Source: Closterium sp. Naga37s-1 | Taxonomy: Eukaryota; Streptophyta; Zygnematophyceae; Desmidiales; Closteriaceae | DNA length: 64,000 bases | Assembly (NCBI GenBank): GCA_947471745.1 | Contig: CANJKZ010001038.1 | Span: 248,001-312,000, forward strand | Direction: 5' to 3' | Shown here: one piece after another, positions 43,577-55,889 of the stretch | How the letters are laid out: every line of letters begins with the position of its first letter | How positions within the stretch are numbered: the first letter of the stretch is position 1 | Notes under the pieces: generated by a model | Told to the model about the DNA's origin: nothing | The model's database searches: none | The model's input: the letters and a program-made list of their open reading frames with translations, nothing else | Translations under genes and position numbers: made by a program

Positions 43577-43969
43577 TAGGTTTCCCTTAGGCGATTTTTC
43601 CCCTAGGCGATTTTTTCCCTTAGGCGAAATTTCTCTCGATAGTCTATGGGCCCACCACCCGCGCGCCTCGTAGCGACCCATAGCCCGAAGCGCCCTGCCC
43701 CGTAGAGCCCGAGTAGGTCGCGCCCCCCCGTCGACATCGCGCGTCACCCGTTTCTGCCCTGCGCCCCACCCGTTTTTGCCGTGCGTCACTCGTTTTCTGC
43801 CCCGCGCCCCACTCGTTTTACCCCGCGCGTTTCCCCCCAGCCCTCTAGCGCGCAGCAGACGAACGCGCGTAGCTGCGCGCGCAGCCTTAGTCGCACCCGC
43901 AGCTTCGCGCTAGTACGTCGCGGCCGCGCGCACGTGCAGCCCACCGTCTTAACCGCCCCCCAGACCTGA

Positions 43970-44420
43970 AAACCCGCCATTACAGACCTGAAAACCGCCG
44001 CCGAACTTGGAAACCCGCCGCCCCAGACCTGAAAACCGCCGCCCCAGACCTGACAACCGCCGCCCCACCTGGAAACCTGCTGCCCCACCCGTTCCAGGCA
44101 CCTCACCCGGGATCAGCCGCCCCACCCAGTCCTCTCCACCGCATTGAACCGCACAGAACTGCACATAACTGCACAGAACCGCACAGAACCGCCGCCTTAA
44201 CAGCTTCCCCACCTGAAAACCACCGCCCCAGACCTGACAACCGCCGCCCCACCTGGAAACCTGCTGCCCCACCCGTTCCAGGCACCTCACCCGGAATCAG
44301 CTGCCCCACCCAGTCCTCTCCACTGCATTGAACCTCACAGAACCGCACAGTACTGCACATAACCGCACAGAACTGCACAGAACCGCCGCCTCACCCGTAG
44401 CCCGCTGCCTTAACAGCTTC
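43970..44420. repeat. Element G leader: 184-bp tandem duplication
   Basis: Copies at 44041-44224 and 44225-44420 are about 90% or more alike, both starting GCCCCAGACCTGACAACC. Shorter CAGACCTGAAAACC units precede them at 43970-44040. No open frame of note; located where gag would be expected. Confidence 0.85.
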
Positions 44421-44499
44421 CCCACCTGAAACCTGCCTCCCCACGACCTACCACACCCGCCGTCAGTAGCCCCAGCCGATTACACTGCCGCCAGCTACA

Positions 44500-44990
44500 C
44501 CAGCAGCAGCATAGGCTGCCCCCAGCGCACCAGCAGCAACGTAGGCTGCCCCCAGCAGAACCAGCAGAACCAGCAGAACCAGCAGAACCAGCAGAACCAG
44601 CAGAACCAGCAGAACCAGCAGAACCAGCAAAACCAGCAGAACCAGCAGAACCAGCAGAACCAGCAGAACCAGCAGAATCAACAGAACCAGCAGAACCAGC
44701 AGAACCAGCAGAACCAGCAGAACCAGCAGAACCAGCAGCAGCATAGGCTGCCCCCAGCGAACCAGCAGCAGCATAGGCTGCCCCCAGCGCACCAGCAGCA
44801 GCTTAGGCTACCGCCAGCGCACCAGCAGCAGCTTAGGCAACTGCCTGCGCACTAGCAGCAGCATTGGCTGCCCCCTGGAGAACCAGTAGCAGCCTAGGCT
44901 GCCTCTCAGCAGAACCAGAAGCAGCACAGGCTGCCCCCAGCGCACCAGCAGCAGCTTAGGCTGCCCTCAGCAGAACCAGTAGCAGCATAG
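44500..44990 (+). repeat. Element G CAG-rich repeats before pol
   Basis: About 20 copies of the 9-bp AACCAGCAG at about 44555-44735, flanked by longer CAGCAGCATAGGCTGCCC units. A plus frame reads Gln-Gln-Asn repeats and then QQHRLPPA repeats until a stop near 44850, but it has no ATG in a suitable position. An in-frame TAG at 44988 separates it from the pol ATG. Could be a decayed polyQ coding region. Confidence 0.75.
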
Positions 44991-44996
44991 GCTCAC

Positions 44997-47380
44997 ATGG
45001 CATGTACTAGGGTTCTACAGCAGCAGGGCCAGCCGCAGCACTCCCGTCAGTTGGGGCCTGCGGGTCCAAAGTGTGGCGCCCCCAGCAGTGGCTCAGCTAG
45101 CAGTGGGCGAGACGTCGGCCCCTGCGGGTACCGGGCCCTGACAGGCCCTGGTGCTGGCACTACCTGCTGGAGTCCTGACCACACTGCGTCCAGCTGCTAT
45201 CGTCGACTCGACGACCTCCACCGTGAGCGTTTTGGTCCTCACGCTATTACACCGCACTGGCCTTCGCGCCTTCGCCAGCGCACTACTGCACCAGTTGAGT
45301 CTCACCTGCCTGGTCTAGGACCCTTTCCGGCTGCACGAGTAGAGACCTGTGTTTCCAGTCTTGGTGCGTGTGTTGTTTCCAGTCCCGGCGCCTCTGAGGG
45401 TCTTTGTGTAGAAGCTGCAGCTACCACTAGTCTAGCACTAGCCTTTGTAGCTGGTTCGGGTGCGACCCCACAGACTGCACAGCTTTCCTTCACCCTAGAT
45501 TCTGGAGCGTCCAGCTGTTTCTTTCGCGACTGTATCGACCTCACACCACTGCGCACTCCAGTCACTGTCGCCTTGGCTGACCCCTCTGTGGGACATGTAG
45601 TTGCTAGCAGCACCACCACTCTTCCGTGTCCGGCGGCTCCCTCAGGTTTTCTTACAGGTTACTACACCCCCTCGTTCTCTAGGAACTTGGTGGGTGTCAG
45701 TCACCTTCACGACCTAGGCGTAGTCACTACTTTCCCACTGGACGAGCCTGTTGCCTCCTGCACTGTCGGTGCCACTGGGGCGCCCCTGGCCACATTCCAC
45801 AGAGAGCCGGGATCTGGTCTGTACTCACTACACACTGGGTCCCACCACACTGAGTCGGGTCAGGTCAGGTCAGGTCAGGTAGCTGCTGTGTCGTGTGACT
45901 GTCGGTCCCTCACCCACCCGTCGGTCCTCTGGCACCACCGTCTAGGTCACCCGTCGTTCCCGCGTCTCAGTAGGATGGCACGTTACCGTCTGGTCTCAGG
46001 TCTCCCAGGGTCGCTTGCACCGCTTCCCCGCTCGCCTGCGCCGCTGTGCACTCCTTGCGTCGAGGGTCGGCAGCGCGCTGCCCCTCACTCCTCCTCGTTC
46101 CCCCCCACCACGGCTCCCTTCGAGACCCTGCACTTGGACGTCTGGGGCCCCTCTCCGGTCCTTGGCCCACGTCAGGAGCGCTACTTCCTGATTGTGGTGG
46201 ACGACTACTCCCGCTACACCACGGTTTTCCCCTTGCGACGGAAGGCCGACGTGCCTACCGTCCTCGAGCCGTGGCTACTAGCGTGGGGTGGCGCCCAGGG
46301 CCTGTGTGGGCTTCGCCTACACTCGGACCGTGGTGGTGAGTTTTCTTCCACTCGCCTGGAGACGTTCTGTCAGGGTCGGGGGATCATCCAGTCTTACACG
46401 CTACCAGCATCACCGCAGCAGAACGGGGTAGCCGAGCGACGCATCGGCCTGGTCATGGAGGTTGCCCGGACCTCCATGTGCCATGCCGGTGCCCCCCAGT
46501 TCTTGTGGCCCCAGGCAGTCCGCTACGCCGCGCACCAGCTGAACCTGTGGCCCAGTGACGCACGGCCAAGGGTGACGCCGGTCTCCCTTTGGACAGGTTC
46601 TCCGGGCGTAGCAGCTGACTTCCGCGTCTGGGGTTGTCTGGCTCACGTTCGCGCCCCTGGCGCGAACAAGTTGTCTCCGCGCACTCGTGCCTGCGTCTTT
46701 CTTGGCTTCCCTTTGGACGCCTCCGGCTGGGTGTTCTACGACCCGGTCACCTACCAGTTCTTCGCTTCGCAGGACGTCACGTTCGACGAGTCTGTCTGTT
46801 ACTACAGGAGTCGCCCCCACCGAGGTACTCAGGCCTTTTCCCCCCCGCTGTTCCTCACCCTTGAGCCCCCACCAGTCGCCCCGGTAGCCCCCCCCCCTTC
46901 GCGTCCTGCCCCGTCAGGTGTGTCGCACGTCACTCCGCAGTCTTCCCCCCCGCAGCGTCCAGTCCCTGTCGTGTCTGGGGGTGCGGAAGGTGCAGTTGCG
47001 GAGGGTGAGGGTACTGGGGCTGCAGGAGCTGGTGGTGTCGGCTCTGGGGGTGCAGGGGTTGTGGGCGTGGAGGTCACTCCTGTGGAGGACACGGCAGCCT
47101 CGACTCGGCGGCCTCGCCCTGCCTCACCCCCTGGCTTCCCGTCCGTCCCGCAGTTTCCTCCTCTTTCTTCTCTGCGGTCGGTTGTTGCGGAGCCTGGGGG
47201 TGTTCCTGCGGGAGGTACTGGAGGCCCCGGGGGTGTCGGTGGTGGAGGTGCTGGTTCTGGGGGTGCTGGAGCTGGAGGCACTGGCACTGTGGCGCCTACA
47301 CCGCGCACTGTACGTTTCCTGACCCGTGAGCAGCGTCTCCTCCGGTTGGAGAGGGAGGAGCGTGAGCGATTTGAGAGGGC

Positions 47381-47427
<47 letters not shown>

Positions 47428-50018
47428 GAGTAGAGGAGGAGTCACAGCAGCAGCACGAGAGGGTAGCGCAGGAGTCCCGGTCGCAGCAGCGGGTGCAGCT
47501 GCAGCCGCAGCAGGAGAGGGTAGAGGAGGAGTCACGGCCGCACCAGGAGAGGGTAGAGCAGGAGTCCCGCCCGCAGCAGCAGGTGCAGTTACAGACACAG
47601 CAGGAGAGAGTAGAGGAGCAGTCACGGCCGCACCAGGAGAGGGTAGAGCAGGAGTCCCACCCGCAGCAGCAGGTGCAGTTCCAGACGCAGCAGGAGAGAG
47701 TAGAGGAGGAGTCACGGCAGCAGCAGGAGAGGGTAGCGCAGGAGTCCCGGTCGCAGCAGCGGGTACAGCTTCAGCCGCAGCAGGAGAGGGCAGAGGCGGA
47801 GCCACAGGAGCAGCAGCAGGGGCCGGTACCGTCGCAGCAGACGCCAGAGGAGGCGGAGCAGCAGCGACTGCGACTACGCGACCTCCCCGACCCAGCACCT
47901 GCACGCTTTGTTCGTGGTCCCCTGTCGTCCCCTCCTGTTCCACCAGTTGAGTCCCTTTCCTCCTCCCAGTGGACTCGTCGTCCTCCCCTCAGTCGTGCTG
48001 TGTCTCCACAGCCCCGTCGGTCCCGTTACCGTGCAGACGGTCCGTTTCACCTTGTTCTCCGCTCTCGTGTTCCACCTCCTCCTGTCCTTCCACAGCCCCC
48101 TGAGTCGTCCCTCACTGTGCTTCACGACCCGTTGTCCGACTACCTCCGTGCCTCCCGTCCTGTCGTCTCCCGTGTTTTGTCCGCGTTGGTCACTCACCCG
48201 ACTGCACCTCTGTCGTCTGTCTCAGCACTTGTTACCACTGTCTCTGGCTTTGCCTCTTCCCACCGCCTTGACTACGCCGCTCACTTGGTGAGTGGCCCTG
48301 CACGTTCTCCGTCCTCTGGGGGTGCTCCTGTCTTTCCCCTGGAGGTCGTAGAGGACAGGCAGTTCGAGCTTGGTTTTCTTGCGGCCGCTGTTCCTCATCT
48401 CTGCGCCATGCTGCTTGCCCCTGAGGGGGATCCAGACGCCCTTGACATCCCGATCCCTCGCACTCACGCCGAGGTGGTCTCGGGACCCTGGGCTTCGTAC
48501 TGGATAGCAGCTGAGGAGGCAGAGATGGCATCTTATAGGTCCACAGGCACTTACGTCGACGCAGTCCCACCACTTGGGACGAATGTCGTCAGTGGCCGAT
48601 GGCTCTACAAGGTGAAGCGGCCGCCTGGATCACCACCTGTGTTCAAGGCACGCTATGTTGCGAGAGGCTTCAGTCAGCGAGAGGGGGTGGGCTTCTTCCA
48701 GACCTTCGCTCCCACCCCGAAGATGAGTACTCTTCGGGTGTTGCTGCATATTGCAGCCCAGCGCGACTACGAGTTGCACTCCTTGGACTTTTCCACCGCG
48801 TTCCTTCAGGGGAGCCTGCACGAGCAGATCTGGCTGCGTCGCCCGCCTGGCTTCACTGGCTCTTTCCCACCTGGGACCCAGTGGCAGCTGCGTCGACCAG
48901 TCTACGGCCTGCGTCAGGCCCCACATGAGTGGCACGACACACTTCGCTCGACCCTTGCAGCTCTTGACTTCTTTCCGTCGTTTGCTGACCCGTCACTGTT
49001 CGTTCGCCGTGGCTCGACCCCGTTCTTTGTCCTGGTCTACGTCGACGACCTAGTGTTTGCCACTCCCGACCGACGCGCGCTGGCCTCCGTGAAGGAGGAA
49101 CTGCAGAGGAGACACACTTGCACTGACCTTGGTGAGCTACAGCACTACCTTGGCCTGCAGATCACCAGGGACAGGGCAGCTCGCACCATTACGCTGACTC
49201 AGTCGCATATGGTCGAGCAGATCCTCACGCGGTTTCGCTTCCCGTTCTCCAAGGTACAGCTCACCCCTCTTGGTGTGGATCATGGGCTCACGGCTCCACC
49301 TTCGGACGAGTCATTTGAGTCCAGTGGTCCATATCCTGAGCTGGTGGGTTGTCTCATGTACCTGATGACCTGTACTCGCCCAGACCTAGCTTACCCTCTT
49401 AGCGTCCTTGCGCGCTTTGTTGCGCCTGGGAGACACCGACCTTCCTACTGGTACGCTGCTAAGAGGGTGGCGAAGTATGTGGCGAGTACATCAGGCATGG
49501 GACTTGTCCTTGGAGGGAAGCAGCCAGTTACACTCACAGGTTACTCGGACTCGTCGTGGGCCGACGACGCGGAGACGCGTCGGTCTACACAGGGGTACTC
49601 CTTTAGCCTCGGGGCAGGTGCTGTTTCGTGGCGGTCGACTCGGGCGTCGTCTGTCGCCGGTTCCAGCTGTGAGGCAGAGATGTACGCTGCGGCCATGGCC
49701 GCTCAGGAGCTTCGCTGGCTGTCTTTCCTTCTCACCGACCTTGGTGAGCGGCCTCGCTCTCCCCCAGTCTTGTTCGCCGACAACAGGTCTGCTGTCCTGT
49801 TGTGTGAGGAGCCCCGACTGGTTGGGAAGGCGAAGCACATCCAGCTTCGTTACTTCCTTCTGCGTGAGTTGCAGCAGCGTGGACAGGCACTCGTTCGACG
49901 TGTGGTCTCTGAGGCAAACACGGCAGATATCTTCACCAAGGCGTTGCCGCCTTGTGACCACCAGCGTTTCTGCACCCAGCTTGGCCTTGTGCCTGCCCGT
50001 CCTCACTTGCTTGCTTAG
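44997..50018 (+). CDS. Element G Pol with partial Gag, 1673 aa
   Basis: Starts at ATG 44997, just after an in-frame TAG at 44988. Order: short Gag remainder with long zinc knuckle Cys43, Cys57, His62, Cys67; protease DSGAS with Asp168; HHRLGH; integrase Asp381, Asp444, Glu480 (DD35E); an unusual Gln/Glu-rich linker, residues about 795-965, including a polyQ run; RT YVDD 1348-1351; RNase H; end at RPHLLA. It lacks the first 250-odd residues of Gag and the Gly-rich stretch found in C and F. It also lacks the LREWY motifs. All enzymatic motifs are intact. Since the LTRs are identical, it must have been copied very recently, which implies capsid protein from another source, or an unrecognised Gag. 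Confidence 0.95.
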
Positions 50019-50234
50019 AGATGCCTTGTTCTGCATGTCTTGTGCTCTTGCATCTCTTTATATTTGCTATATACCTGCATGTGGACTGGCCTTGTGGCCC
50101 CTTGCTTGCTCTCGGAGTGTGTGGTGACTTTGAGCTCCACCCTGAGATTTGTCTTGTTCTTGTAGACTGGTCTTGTGACCGTTGCTTGCTCTTGTTGTTT
50201 CTACAGGACTTCCGTCACCTAGACTATGGGGGTG
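50019..50234 (+). promoter_or_regulatory. Element G structured 3' UTR and PPT
   Basis: Mini-hairpins GGCCTTGTGGCC (50088-50099) and GGTCTTGTGACC (50169-50180), with a GTGG...CCAC stem between. Polypurine tract TATGGGGGTG at 50225-50234 abuts the LTR. Confidence 0.6.
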
Positions 50235-50365
50235 TGTCAACATATATTTTATATGTGTTGTTTAGGTTAGTCTAGGTGTTACGTTTCTACTTACTTGCAT
50301 GATTAGGGTTTGCTATATCTAGGGTTGTACTTCACATTTTCTATCAATTCATTCTTATCGTAACA
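50235..50365 (+). repeat. Element G 3' LTR
   Basis: 131 bp, identical to 43435-43565. Confidence 0.97.
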
Positions 50366-50370
50366 CCGGA

Positions 50371-53300
50371 GCTGCGTTCGCTCCCAGTGGGAGGCGCAAG
50401 GGCGGCAGGGGCAAGGGGGGCCGGGGTGGTGGAGGTGGCGGCGGGGGAGGTGGTGGTGGAGGGGGTGGAGGGGGCGGCGGCGGTGGCGGCGGTGGTGGAA
50501 GTGGTGCTGGTGGTGGGGGGGTCAGTGGCGGAGCCGGGGGTGGTGGCGGCGGCGGTGGTGGAGGTGGCGGGGGTGGTGGTGGCAGCGGCGGCGGCGGTGG
50601 AGCTGGTGGCGGGCGCGGTGGAGCAGTGCAGCGTGGCGGGTTTGGCGGGGGCCAGAGACAGCAGCAGCAGCGTCCCAGCGAGCCCCAGTCGCCCCAGCAG
50701 CTCCGTGAGTGGTACTCTCAGCGTGGGGGGTCTGGGGGTGGAGGTACCTGCCCGTACGTCATCCGCACAGGTGACCGCACTGGCCAGACTTGTGGGAGGT
50801 TTCACACGGCGCAGCGCTGTTTCTTTCGCCATGACGACGCCTGGCGCGAGCAGTTTCCTGACGCCTCTGAGCTGCCCCACTGGGCTGATCTGCTTAAGAA
50901 GGGAATTGATATCTTTGCTCTTGATTATGATGCTATCCTTGCTGCTATGTATGCATTGACTATTAGTGTTGAGGGTGACTGTTACCTGCCTGTACCGCCC
51001 GACCCGGGTATTGGGACCAGTGAGGCTGCAGCTCTAGGTGCTCGTGCGTCTGCTGCCCTAGGTCCTGGTGAGGCTGCTGCTCTAGGTACTAGTGCATCTG
51101 CGTCTGCTGGTACCGCGTCTACTGAGGAACTGCACACCTTCACACTGGACTCAGGTGCTTCCCGCTGTTTCTTTCGCGACCGCACTGCCCTAGAGCAGCT
51201 TCCTAGACCAGTTGCTGTCTCCCTGGCTGACCCCTCAGGGGGTCCGGTCCTTGCGACCTCCACCACTGCCCTCCCCTGTCCTGCTGTCCCGTCTGGCACG
51301 CTGTCGGGTCTTTACCTCCCCTCGTTCTCTACGAACTTGGTGGCAGGCTCTGCTCTCCAGGATGGGGGTGTTCACCAGTTCACCCCTGCCTATGAGCGTG
51401 TGACCCACTGTACGTGTGCTCGGATGGGTCGCAACCTGGCTACCTTCACTCGGTAGCCGGGGTCGGACCTGTACACACTGACCACTGAGTCCCCTCAGGT
51501 AGCTGCGTCTGCGTCTACGTCAGGTCAGCTGTCGGCCCCCTGCTCGTGTCGCTCCCTGTCGCACCAGACCGTCCTCTGGCACCACCGCCTTGGTCACCCG
51601 TCAGTGCAGCGCCTTCGTGGCATGCACTCCCGGTACCTTGTCTCTGGTCTTCCCAGGGTTCTCCCTCCCCTCCCACCCTCGCCTGCTCCTCCCTGTCTTC
51701 CCTGTGTCGAGGGGCGGCAGCGCGCTGCTCCTCACTCCTCCTCGTTCCCTCCCACAGAGGCTCCCCTGCAGACTCTCCACCTAGACGTGTGGGGCCCAGC
51801 CCGCGTCCGGGGACAGGGCCACGAGTGGTACTTTCTGCTGGTCGTCGACGACTACACGCGCTACACAGCGGTCTTCCCCTTGCGTACCAAGGGTGAGGTC
51901 CCTGATGTCTTGATCCCTTGGATCCGCGCTGCTCGTCTCCAGCTCCGCAAGCGGTTCCAGTTGGACTTTCCTGTCCTGCGTCTGCACTGTGACAGAGGTG
52001 GTGAGTTTTCCTCCGACCTCTTGGCAGCCTACTGTGCGGAGCACCGCATCCGCCAGACGTTCACTCTTCCGGCCTCTCCGCAGCAGAATGGGGTTGCTGA
52101 GCGCCGCATTGGTCTAGTCATGGAGGTCGCTCGTACCTCCATGATCCATGCGGCTGCCCCCCATTTCCTGTGGCCGGTTGCAGTGCAGTACGCCGCGCAT
52201 TAGCTCAACCTCTGGCCCCGTGTCTCCGTTCCGGAGACCTCGCCCACCCTGCGTTGGACGGGGGAGGTTGGCGATGCGTCGGTGTTCCGAGTCTGGGGAT
52301 GTCGAGCCTTTTTCCGCGATACGTCCGCGGACAAGCTCTCCTCCCGTGCCGTTCCCTGTGTCTTCCTTGGCTTTGTCCCTGACGCGCCTGGCTGGCAGTT
52401 TTACCACCCCACCTCGCGCCGTGTCTTCCCCTCTCAGGATGTCACCTTTGACGAGTCGGTACCCTTTTACCGTCTCTTCCCCTACCGCACTGCCCCGCTC
52501 CCCCCCCCGCTGCTCTTCCTCACCCCAGGTGTCCCGTCGGTAGACCCCCTCCCTCCCCAGGGTCCTGCTCCCTCAGGTGTTTCCCAGGTAGACCCGGTCG
52601 AGCCTGTCGAGGTAGCTGTTGACTCTGGTCCTGCGCGAGGTGCTGAGCGTGCTGAGCCTGGTGGTGCTGGGTCTGGGGGTACTGAGACTGGGGGTGCTGA
52701 GCCTGGGGGTGCGGAGACTGGGGGTGCTGAGTCTGGGGGTGCGGAGACTGCGGGAGGTGAGCCTAGGGGTGCTGAGCCTGGGGTTGCTGCGACTGGGGGT
52801 GCTGAGCCTAGAGGAGCTGAGGCTGGGGGTTCTGAGACTGACCGTACTACGCCTGTTGGCGCTCCCTCTTCACAGCAGCTGCGTGAGTGGTACTCCCAGA
52901 GTTACAGCCTCCGTCGTGGGGCTACTGAAGCTGGGGGATCTGCTGGAGTTGGGGCTGGTGGCCCTGCGGAAGCAGTGTCGCAGCCGGAGCCTCCCTCCCC
53001 TCAGCGGCTACGTGAGTGGTATGCTCGGCGCTGCAGCCTCCGGAGTGGAGCTCCTGGTGTTGAGGTGCCGCCCGCTGGAGGCCCTGCTGCTACTGGAGGT
53101 CCTGGAGCTGCTGGAGGTGCTACTGGTGCTGGTGCTGCTGGAGGTGCTACTGGTGCAGCTGGTGCTGGTGCTGCTGGAGGTGCTACTGGTGCTGCTGGTG
53201 CTGGTGCTGCTGGAGGTGCTGCTGGTGCTGCTAGAGGTACTGGAGCTGCTGGAGGTGGTGCCGGTGCTGGTCCTGCTGGAGGTGCTGCTGGTGCTGCTGG

Positions 53301-55665
53301 AGGTCCTGGAGCTGCTGGAGGTGCTGCTGGTGCTGGTCCGGCTGGAGGTTCTGGTGCTGTCTCTACTGGTTCTGGGGGCGCTTCACGGCCGCGGCCGTAC
53401 TTCGTTCCGCTCCTTCAGCAGGTTCTTGGTCAGCCGCCTCCTCCTGGTCCTCCTCCCTCCTTAGAGTGTCCTCCGCCTGTCCAGTCGCAGTCACAGCTAC
53501 CGCCTGCCTCGCCACTTCCTGGTCCTTCTCCCTACACTGGTCCGACAGGCGGTCTTACAGAGCGTCGTGAGCCTGAGTCTCGTACTGTGTCGCCTGAGTC
53601 TCGTCCTGCGTCACCTATTCGTGCTGCTCGCACTGGTCGCCGTGTTCCGCGTGAGCGTCCTCCACCTGTCCCTGGCACACACTATATAACTCTACGTCCT
53701 TCCACTGCTCCACAGCGTGTCCCTCTGCCGTCTCCTCCTGCGTCCTCTCTTCCTGCCCTTGCTGACCCGGAGTCTGACTCTCTTCGTGCTGCTAGTCCTA
53801 CTGTCACGCGTCTGCTCGCCACAGTTGTCACTGACCCTTCCTTTGAGTCCGCTGCTGCGTCTGCCTTGGTTACTGAGCTTGTCGACTTTGTTGCTCACTG
53901 TCGTCTAGACTACGCTGCGAGTCTTGTTGCTGAGTCTGAGTCTGTCTGTCCTCCGTCCGTCGGGGGTGAGTGTGCTCTTGGCACAGACGTCCTTGAGGAC
54001 AGGCAGGAGGACTTTGAGTGCTTTGCCGCTGCTGTACCTCATCTCGTGTCCATGCTGATTGCACCTGAGGGAGACCCGGATGCTCCAGACATCCCGACCC
54101 CGCGCTCTTATGCTGAGGCGATCGCGGGTGAGTACTCCTCTCAGTGGCAGACAGCCATGGATGCAAAGATGGCATCCGGGAAGTCCACTGGCACTTACGT
54201 TAACGAGGTTCCCCCTCCTGGGGCGAACATCGTCAGTGGCATGTGGATTTTCAGGGTGAAGCGGCCGCCAGGTTCTCCGCCTGTCTTCAAGGCTCGTTAC
54301 GTTGCTCGAGGCTTCAGTCAGCGAGAGGGAGTAGACTTCTTTCAGACCTTCTCCCCCACCCCGAAGATGACTACTCTTCAGGTGCTACTGCACGTTGCCG
54401 CTCAGCGTGACTACGAGCTTCACTCTCTTGACTTCAGCACAGCTTTCTTGCAGGGCAGCCTGCACGAGGAGATCTGGCTGCGCCGCCCTCCTGGCTTCAC
54501 TGGGTCGTTTCCTCCTGGTACCCAGTGGAGCCTCCGGCGGCCGGTCTACGGTCTCCGCCAGGCGCCACGTGAGTGGCACGACACACTGAGGACTACACTT
54601 GCAGCTCTTGGGTTCGCACCTTCTACTGCTGACCCGTCGCTGTTTCTGCGCACCGACACTTCACTGCCGCCGTTCTACATCCTCGTGTACGTCGACGACT
54701 TGGTCTTTGCCACTGCTGACACTGAGGCTCTCGCCCACGTGAAGTCCGAGCTGCAGAAGAGACACACGTGCACAGACCTGGGTGAGCTGACAAGCTATCT
54801 TGGCTTGCGGATCACCCGGGACAGAGCACGCCGCACCATCACACTGACTCAGTCACACATGGTGCAGCAGGTCCTTCAGCGCTTCGGCTTCACCTGGTCC
54901 TCAGCACAGCCGACTCCTCTGGCTACAGGTCACTCGCTCTTAGCTCCACCTTCGGACGAGTCCGTAGAGCCGAGTGGTCCTTACCCAGAGCTAGTTGGCT
55001 GCCTCATGTACCTGATGACTTGCACTCGTCCTGACCTCGCGTACCCTCTTGGCCTTCTGGCTCGCTACGTGGCTCCTGGTCGGCACCGAAGGGTGCACAT
55101 GGATGCTGCTAAGAGGGTACTGCGCTACTTGTGTAGTACGTCAGGCATGGGGCTCGTGCTTGGAGGGAGGAGCTCAGTTGTTCTCACTGGGCACTCAGAC
55201 GCTTGTTGGGTTAACGACCAGGCTACTCAGCGGTCGTCACAGGGTTACACCTTCAGCCTTGGCTCTGGTTCAGTTTCTTGGCGTTCTACTCGCTCGTCTT
55301 CGGTTCTCAGCTCCAGTTGTGAGGCTGAGATCTACGCCACAGCCATGGCTGCACAGGAGCTACGCTGGCTGACCTACCTGCTGACCGACTTGGGAGAGCG
55401 GCCTCGTTCTCCTCCAGTGCTGTACGTCGACAACAAGGCCGCCATTGCCTTGTGTGAGGAGCACAGAGTGGAGCACAGAACGAAGCACATCGCTCTGCGT
55501 TACTTCCTGGCTCGAGAGCTGCAGCAGCGTGGTCAGCTTCGTCTGCGTTACGTGGCCTCTCAGGCCAACACCGCTGATATATTCACCAAGGCACTTCAGT
55601 CTGGTGATCATCAGCGCTTCTGCACTATGCTGGGACTTGTGCCCACTTTTCCTCACTTGCTGTAG
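50371..55665 (+). pseudogene. Element F gag C-terminus and pol
   Basis: Continues in phase with 42697-43434. Gly-rich region 50390-50640; LREWY; long zinc knuckle; protease Asp at 51148; integrase Asp 51784, Asp 51991, Glu 52099 (DD35E spacing exact); linker with GGAEP- and Ala/Gly-type repeats and two LREWY motifs; YVDD at 54688; RNase H; end at FPHLL. Only TAG 51454-51456 and TAG 52201-52203 interrupt it, each where E or C has CAG. Apart from these and G, the frame is complete. Confidence 0.93.
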
Positions 55666-55889
55666 GCTTTGCCTGTACTGTGATCTCTATATATCTATAC
55701 CTGCTTGTTTGCTTTGCTAGGTCGAGATCACTGTGTTGTTTGTACTGCATATATGCCTCTGCATGTGAACTGGCCTTGTGGCCCTTTGCTTGTGCTCAGA
55801 GTGTGTGGTGACGTTGTGATCCACCCTGAGCTTTCTTTCTTGACTGGTCTTGTGACCCCTTGCTCTCCCCCACTGAGCCTATGGGGGTG
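55666..55889 (+). promoter_or_regulatory. Element F structured 3' UTR and PPT
   Basis: GGCCTTGTGGCC at 55772-55783 and GGTCTTGTGACC at 55846-55857, with the GTGG...CCAC stem in between, then TATGGGGGTG at 55880-55889. Confidence 0.6.

Larger units (their letters stand above)
43435..50365 (+). mobile_element. Element G: young copia without Gag N-domain
   Basis: 131-bp LTRs identical base for base, perfect CCGGA duplications (43430-43434, 50366-50370), PBS, polypurine tract and an intact 1673-aa frame. It has the shortest elapsed time since insertion of any element here. The expected Gag N-terminal domain is missing: 43577-44996 holds GC-rich and CAG-rich repeats instead. Confidence 0.95.

Noticed and set aside
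52619-53464. Leu/Val-rich 281-codon frame in F, and similar ones at 14510-15214, 21130-21858 and 59923-60477
   Set aside because: These are alternative-frame shadows of the Ala/Gly/Glu-rich IN-RT linkers, hydrophobic only because of the repeat composition.
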